Shown: positions 59,869-64,000 of the stretch, one piece after another
Numbering within the stretch: position 1 is the stretch's first letter
Layout: each line of letters starts with the position of its first letter
Source of the DNA: Bacteroidales bacterium
Lineage (GTDB): Bacteria; Bacteroidota; Bacteroidia; Bacteroidales; F082
Assembly (NCBI GenBank): GCA_024400455.1
Contig: JAKSMU010000008.1
Coordinates: 62,001-126,000, forward strand
Direction: 5' to 3'
Length of the DNA stretch: 64,000 nucleotides
Program-made: the position numbers and the translations under genes
Notes under the pieces: generated by a model
What the model saw: the letters and a program-made list of their open reading frames with translations, nothing else
What the model was told of the DNA's origin: nothing
Database searches by the model: none

Positions 59869-61248
59869 ATGGAAAAGACTCCTTTCTTTCACGCCTTAGC
59901 CCTTGATGAAGATGCGTGCATCGGCTGTTCACATTGTATGAAATCGTGCCCGACAGAAGCCATCCGCGTCCTTGACGGCAAAGCCGTCTTTCTGCCCGAC
60001 AGATGCGTCGACTGCGGCAACTGCTTCAAAGCATGTCCCACACACGCCATCTATGTCAAGCAAGACGACTTCGATTCCATCTTCAACTTTCCTTGCCGCG
60101 TGGCAATCGTCCCAGCCATATTCATGGGACAATTTCCGAACGACATCTCAGTCTCGCGCATCTACGGCATACTCAAAGAAATCGGTTTTACTCATGTGAT
60201 TGAAGCCGAGTCGTCCATACCGATCTACACAGCCGCCAAAAACAAATACGCCATCGAGCATCCCGACATCAGGCCGCTCATCTCGACATTCTGTCCGGCC
60301 ATTGTGCGGTTGATTCAAGTCAGATTCCCAAGCCTTGTCGAGAACCTCATTCCGATAAAAGCGCCTATTGACATCACCGCCATGTACATCAGGCGAAAAA
60401 TCAAGAAAGAATACGAACTCGATGACGACCAAATTGGCCTGTTTTACATCACGCCATGCGCTGCAAAAATCGCAGCCGTAAAAGCTCCGGTAGGAGAAGA
60501 GAAATCAAGTGTAGATGGCGTCATCAACATGGATTCGCTCTACAACCGCGTCTATAAGAAAATCAAGCAACAAGGTAAAAACTATAAGGAGCAGAAACTG
60601 CCCATTTCGCAACTTTCAGCCGACAGCGTGCTGACCTCACTCACCAACGGAGAACGGCGTCTCACCAACGTTCACCATTCCTATGCCATAGATGAAATTG
60701 ACAATGTCACAGAGTTTTTGGAAAAACTAGAAAACGAAGAAATTGAAGACGTTGATTTCCTTGAACTTCGCGCCTGCGACCAAAGTTGCCCTGGCGGCAT
60801 TCTTACCTGCGACAACCGTTTCATCATGTGCGAACGCGTCTTTGAAAGAGGCCGCAAAATCGCAGAACGCGAACGTAAAGGCGAACAGACTAAAGACCAC
60901 GAAATGGAGCAAGAACGCGTTTATCTCTCCCGCAACCTTCATGTCGACAACATCAAACCCCGTTCCATGCTCGTCCTTGACGAAGACAGGACCGTGGCTT
61001 TGGAAAAGATGAAGAAAATCAACGAATTGAGGGCCATGCTTCCTCAAACCGACTGCGGCATTTGCGGTGCTCCAACATGCGATGCCTTGGCCCATGACAT
61101 CGTTTGCCAACATGCCGAACTCACCGATTGCGTCTTCATCCAACGCAACCTCGAAGCTCGTGGCAACATGGATGTGGAGGAATCAATGAAAATCATGGAA
61201 GTGATTTGGGGCGCTGATAAAATGAACAACTACGTGAAGAAGAAATAA
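59869..61248 (+). CDS. H-cluster-like Fe-S protein (TM1421/HsfB-type, [FeFe]-hydrogenase-related)
   Basis: A 459-residue protein. N-terminal 2x[4Fe-4S] ferredoxin sites use Cys17/20/23/27 and Cys46/49/52/56. A reduced hydrogenase-like domain has L1 as STFCPA (a single Cys142 instead of TSCCP), L2 as ITPCAAK (Cys197), and L3 as ACDQSCPGG (Cys303, Cys307). A C-terminal [4Fe-4S] domain of the CGxCGxPTC type (Cys396, Cys399, Cys404) ends it. Loss of the proton-relay cysteine and the altered L3 spacing argue against normal H2 turnover. Related proteins are proposed sensors or electron-transfer partners. It ends the six-gene set, 22 bases after the RsbW-like gene. Confidence 0.87.
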   Translation: MEKTPFFHALALDEDACIGCSHCMKSCPTEAIRVLDGKAVFLPDRCVDCGNCFKACPTHAIYVKQDDFDSIFNFPCRVAIVPAIFMGQFPNDISVSRIYGILKEIGFTHVIEAESSIPIYTAAKNKYAIEHPDIRPLISTFCPAIVRLIQVRFPSLVENLIPIKAPIDITAMYIRRKIKKEYELDDDQIGLFYITPCAAKIAAVKAPVGEEKSSVDGVINMDSLYNRVYKKIKQQGKNYKEQKLPISQLSADSVLTSLTNGERRLTNVHHSYAIDEIDNVTEFLEKLENEEIEDVDFLELRACDQSCPGGILTCDNRFIMCERVFERGRKIAERERKGEQTKDHEMEQERVYLSRNLHVDNIKPRSMLVLDEDRTVALEKMKKINELRAMLPQTDCGICGAPTCDALAHDIVCQHAELTDCVFIQRNLEARGNMDVEESMKIMEVIWGADKMNNYVKKK

Positions 61249-61260
61249 TTCCAAGTAACT

Positions 61261-61461
61261 CTATAGAACAAGAATCTGAATGATTCTATGACGCGTCTCC
61301 TCGTCCATCTCCGAGGTATCGGTAAAGGCTGGAGTTTGAATTTCACATTTCTCTTGCAAAGGACTATGCTTGCTGTTTCTTTCCTGACATCCTGCCAGCA
61401 GCAGGGCGGCGATAACTGCCGCTGCCGCCGAAAGGATGAGCTTGATTGCTGTCTTTTTCAT
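61261..61461 (-). CDS. Small lipoprotein, copy 1 of a duplicated pair
   Basis: A 66-residue lipoprotein with an Ala-rich signal and lipobox LLLAGC (Cys25), a short polar linker and a terminal MDEETRHRIIQ segment. It is paralogous to the 74-residue lipoprotein at 61584-61808: same signal, QE after the Cys, TPAFTDT versus APTDT, MDEE and R-x-R-I. The ATG overlaps the TGA of an upstream CTD remnant (ATGA), showing past translational coupling. Function unknown. Confidence 0.65.
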   Translation of the reverse strand: MKKTAIKLILSAAAAVIAALLLAGCQERNSKHSPLQEKCEIQTPAFTDTSEMDEETRHRIIQILVL

Positions 61462-61583
61462 TGCTTGACAACCTTGTCCGAATAGACTTTTCCGCCTTCA
61501 AGGGTAATTTTCGCCACATACTGCCCCGCAGGATGGTCTACCACATCTATTTCAGCAGTGCGCGAAAATGCCACGCAGCGTCT
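61458..61583 (-). pseudogene. Remnant of a T9SS-secreted protein (C-terminal sorting signal only)
   Basis: 41 in-frame codons ending HPAGQYVAKITLEGGKVYSDKVVKQ-stop. These match the end of the intact neighbour at 61805 (SAGEYLMKVTLDNGKAFTDKVVKQ). There is no start codon or body; the 5' edge coincides with the dispersed GTAGAGACGC half-palindrome. It is what is left of a second copy of the large gene after deletion. Confidence 0.75.
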
Positions 61584-61808
61584 CTACTTTTCCGTGTGTG
61601 TATCCGAGTGCGTGGACTTGATTAGCCGTATCCGAAAGCGATGCTCCTCGTCCATTGCCGCCGTGTCTGTTGGCGCCGGAACTTGGATTTCCGTCTCCTG
61701 CGGTGCGGAAGGCTGACTGCGGTTTTCTTCCTGGCATCCTGCCAGCAGCAGGGCGGCGGTGGCCGCCGCTGCTGCCGTGAGGATGAGGCTGTTCATTGGC
61801 CTTTTCAT
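61584..61808 (-). CDS. Small lipoprotein, copy 2 of a duplicated pair
   Basis: A 74-residue lipoprotein with signal and lipobox LLLAGC (Cys25), then CQEENRSQPS and MDEEHRFRIRLI. Its last residues (KSTHSDTHTEK) differ from copy 1, and its TAG stop lies in the GTAGAGACGC repeat, so the C-terminus may have been replaced by an insertion or deletion. The ATG overlaps the stop of the large upstream T9SS gene (ATGA), indicating coupled translation. Confidence 0.65.
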   Translation of the reverse strand: MKRPMNSLILTAAAAATAALLLAGCQEENRSQPSAPQETEIQVPAPTDTAAMDEEHRFRIRLIKSTHSDTHTEK

Positions 61809-63397
61809 TGCTTCACCACCTTATCCGTGAACGCCTTGCCGTTGTCCAAGGTGACTTTCATGAGGTATTCACCAGCAGAAAGGCCTTGCAGGTTGAGTTG
61901 CTCCAAGGAGCCGCTTTGCGTGAGCACCATGCGGCCTTGCAGGTCGTAAAGCTCAATTTGCGAAGGTTGCACGTCGGGCGAATACTGGAAGTTCAGATTG
62001 TCGCTGACAGGATTCGGATAGAACGTGTAGGGACGGACCAATGCTTCCGCGTTTGACACGGAAAGTGAACCATCCTCGAAGAACTTAAGGACAAAAAGGC
62101 TTGTTTCGCTATTATCTTGCGTCAAGCAACGACCTGCAACCAGACAGCCTCCGTCGCCAGTGGCCATTACGGAGCATGGCTGAAATACATGAATGTCATC
62201 CCTGTAATAACGGCACCAAATGATGTTGGCATTGTTATCAGTCTTGGTTACGACAAAGTGATTCACTCCGCTTATCTCTCCACCATGCCATGTACGGGGG
62301 TCATAGACTCCGTTGCAGATAAAGAACTTGTTGTCGGCCGACGCATCCATGCCTTGGCAAAATGCCATTACCCTGACACTGTCGTTGTCGTGAGGAGTGA
62401 AAGAAATGGCAACGATACTGTCGTTTGCATCCAATTTCATAGCCAATATCACTTCATCCCACAAGTCAGGATCATAACCGTCGTAACGGAACCCTCTGAC
62501 GCTCATTATTTTTGTTCCATCTTCCATTCCTTCTGTGAACGCTTCCGAATAACAATTATTGATGACAATGCCATCGGTTATCGACAGATGAATGTTTCGC
62601 ACAAGGTCTTTCGTGCTGAATTCCGAGAACTCTCTGTTCATGCGGATGAGATAGGCTGGTGGCGTCTCACTGCCTTCCGGTTCGCCAACAATGGTCTGAC
62701 CGTAGTCACCGCTGCCGTCTTTATACTCGAACAAGCCGCCCTGGCTAGAGAAAAAGAGATTGCTTGGCAGAGGTGATTCGCCCATCGCCAGCATCTCCCC
62801 ATCGGATGAAAAACGCATGTACAGCAGATTGGACAAATAGGAAGAAATCCGAAACGGGAAGGTGCAGAAAACGATGTCTCCTTGGCTGTCCATCAGGCTT
62901 CTTCCTCCTGTGAGGGCGTCGGCATGATAGGCTTCAGGAAGTTCAAACTCCTTATGCCACAACAGGTTCATGTCAACATCGAATTTGGCTAGATATGGCT
63001 TTTCGTATGTCGATGTACTGTCGACAATAATGCCGACAGCCAGACTGTATTTTGAATCGGACGGGTCTTGGAAAAGGCTTATGATGGAAGAGGATCTTCC
63101 AGCCTCATTCAAAACCATTTCGCCTAGCAGTTCTCCCTCAGGCGATAGCTTCAGCACTCTTGCCGGCATTGGCTGATCCTTCTGACCGATGCCATAGCCT
63201 ATCATCGTCAGGTCGCAGGCGGCTACGAAATAGCACTGGACTCCGCCATCATCATTTCTTATTTCCAGCGCATGCGTGCCACCAATCTCCATTTCGGAAG
63301 GATATCGATGCTCATAATAGAAATCCGGCTGCTGCGCCGATAGACGGTTACCGATGACCAATAACAAGAAAATTTGAATGATAGATTTAGTTTTCAT
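61805..63397 (-). CDS. T9SS-secreted protein with propeller-like repeats
   Basis: A 530-residue exported protein with a signal peptide (about 1-21, ending RLSAQQ). The body of beta-rich repeats has the pattern 'LKLSPEGELLGE', 'AKFDVDMNLLWHKEF' and 'VTKTDNNANIIWCRYY', resembling a beta-propeller or SBBP-type repeat protein. A type A sorting domain starts near 453 (FYPNPVSDNLNFQYS) and ends KVTLDNGKAFTDKVVKQ. It is probably anchored at or released from the cell surface by the type IX system. Cys residues are scattered without a motif. The stop overlaps the start of the small lipoprotein. Confidence 0.82.
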   Translation of the reverse strand: MKTKSIIQIFLLLVIGNRLSAQQPDFYYEHRYPSEMEIGGTHALEIRNDDGGVQCYFVAACDLTMIGYGIGQKDQPMPARVLKLSPEGELLGEMVLNEAGRSSSIISLFQDPSDSKYSLAVGIIVDSTSTYEKPYLAKFDVDMNLLWHKEFELPEAYHADALTGGRSLMDSQGDIVFCTFPFRISSYLSNLLYMRFSSDGEMLAMGESPLPSNLFFSSQGGLFEYKDGSGDYGQTIVGEPEGSETPPAYLIRMNREFSEFSTKDLVRNIHLSITDGIVINNCYSEAFTEGMEDGTKIMSVRGFRYDGYDPDLWDEVILAMKLDANDSIVAISFTPHDNDSVRVMAFCQGMDASADNKFFICNGVYDPRTWHGGEISGVNHFVVTKTDNNANIIWCRYYRDDIHVFQPCSVMATGDGGCLVAGRCLTQDNSETSLFVLKFFEDGSLSVSNAEALVRPYTFYPNPVSDNLNFQYSPDVQPSQIELYDLQGRMVLTQSGSLEQLNLQGLSAGEYLMKVTLDNGKAFTDKVVKQ

Positions 63398-63432
63398 GGC
63401 AGTTGTATTATATAGGAGATTTTATATTTTAT

Positions 63433-63482
63433 AAAAAAAAACAGAAACAAATGCCACGGACAAGGAGTTTCCTTGTCCGTGG
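63433..63482 (-). terminator. Strong terminator after the partial gene at the window end
   Basis: A perfect 12-bp stem (CCACGGACAAGG with CCTTGTCCGTGG) with a 5-base loop. On the - strand it is followed by a T-rich tract including nine T in a row. Confidence 0.92.
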
Positions 63483-63499
63483 AGAAACGCGATAATGTG

Positions 63500-64000
63500 T
63501 TATTCTACTGCGGGTTGATCTGAACAATTGGGCTTTCCGTGTCTTATTCTGATACTCCAAGTGTAAAATGCACGGACTTCTCCAAGAGCAGGAATATAAG
63601 TGTTGTATTTATACTCATGATTAATTACAACATATTGAATGTAATGATTGCCAAATGGTTGCTGGTGATATAATGAAAGAATCTGGGAATAATAGTATTC
63701 CATTTCATCATGAGGAATACAAATTGAATTCTGGTCCGTATTGAACGAGGTGTAAATACGGAAACAACCTGCAACTGAATCATAATGCAAATATCCGTAT
63801 GTATCCCAATGGTCAACATCTGTAAAATATATTCTAGCACCATTAGAACAAGCAATTGCTTCTCTTGATTGATAAATCCACTGAGTTATGATTTCCGGAG
63901 CACCAGTACCAATGTTTTGGCCATCACAAGTTCCTGCATAATTCCTTGGACGCCAATCAAAAGAATCGTGATTATTTACGGGAGTAGCAGAATTGTCATA
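63500..64000 (-). CDS. C-terminal part of an unrecognised protein (5' end outside window)
   Basis: The - strand frame is open from the window edge to a TAA at 63500, giving 166 C-terminal residues. They include SFDWRPRNYAGTCDGQNIG, ITQWIYQSREAIACSNGARI, DHWDTYGYLHYDSVAGC and GEVRAFYTWSIRIRHGKP. Four cysteines and many Tyr/Asn/His suggest an exported, surface-type protein. There is no T9SS sorting domain at its end. I do not recognise a family. Codon usage is more A/T-rich than in the housekeeping genes, hinting at an accessory origin. Confidence 0.6.
   Translation of the reverse strand, partial: YDNSATPVNNHDSFDWRPRNYAGTCDGQNIGTGAPEIITQWIYQSREAIACSNGARIYFTDVDHWDTYGYLHYDSVAGCFRIYTSFNTDQNSICIPHDEMEYYYSQILSLYHQQPFGNHYIQYVVINHEYKYNTYIPALGEVRAFYTWSIRIRHGKPNCSDQPAVE

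Noticed and set aside
62117..62776. 219-codon + strand frame
   Set aside because: Antisense to the T9SS-secreted protein, which has a signal peptide and sorting domain; the + frame has none.
1..64000. Insertion sequences, prophage or integrated element
   Set aside because: No transposase, integrase, terminal inverted repeats with target duplications, or phage structural genes were seen.

Overview
The window comes from an anaerobic member of the Bacteroidetes, most likely order Bacteroidales. The evidence is Bacteroidetes-type promoters (a -7 box fitting TAnnTTTG, in several places with a -33 TTG exactly 19 bp upstream), A/T-rich leaders without Shine-Dalgarno sequences, type IX secretion (T9SS) C-terminal sorting domains ending in conserved lysine-rich tails, a BspA-type leucine-rich repeat protein, a TonB-dependent receptor, and anaerobic redox enzymes. 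I saw no insertion sequence, integrase, phage gene, rRNA or CRISPR array. This is mostly ordinary chromosome, with an accessory stretch at 53.9-64 kb.

Layout. 0-6 kb: the end of a RelA/SpoT gene, a Fur-like regulator, purA, a transglutaminase-like lipoprotein and an HD protein, all on +. 6.1-11.2 kb: infB, nusA, rimP and tRNA-Gln on -. 11.5-19.5 kb: a small membrane protein, lpdA, rfbC, a lytic transglycosylase and uvrA on +, a glucosaminidase/LysM protein on -, and rsmG on +. 19.7-24.2 kb: an M16 peptidase and an MFS transporter. 24.2-31.7 kb on -: a small TerB-like protein, tRNA-Val, then purD, a membrane protein, rnhB and a propeller lipoprotein as a gene run, and a glycosyltransferase. 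31.7-37.3 kb: fRMsr, a MATE pump, a TonB receptor, a thioesterase, a MORN-like protein and a small protein. 37.3-40.3 kb on -: a fused NfnAB-like flavoprotein and a DEDD exonuclease.

40.4-44.1 kb is an oxygen/NO defence run on +: a PerR-type regulator with a perfect 7-1-7 operator in its own leader, rubrerythrin, rubredoxin, high-molecular-weight rubredoxin, the flavodiiron protein FprA, and methylglyoxal synthase. 44.2-48.7 kb on - is a trimeric [FeFe]-hydrogenase operon (hydD-like ferredoxin, hydB, hydA, hydC). Its four genes have clear Shine-Dalgarno sites, which I did not see in front of the other genes I checked. With NfnAB these enzymes could connect NADH, NADPH, ferredoxin and H2. After a gene-free 0.8 kb come a subtilase and a serine ammonia-lyase with an unexplained 208-residue N-terminal domain. 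At 57.3-61.2 kb is a six-gene set (DRTGG, PHP, GHKL ATPase, DRTGG, RsbW-like ATPase, H-cluster-like Fe-S protein) that I read as a candidate redox/H2-sensing module.

The T9SS and lipoprotein genes at 53.9-64 kb show decay. There is a truncated choice-of-anchor-like remnant at 55.5-55.8 kb, and at 61.3-63.4 kb a duplicated two-gene unit whose second large gene survives only as its last 41 codons.

The most unusual structural feature is in the spacers. Many are built from degenerate 7- or 8-base words in strict phase, often arranged head to head so that they could fold. One spacer carries two inverted 40-bp arms made of the same five words in permuted order. A 32-bp repeat of this kind is identical in two spacers 29 kb apart.
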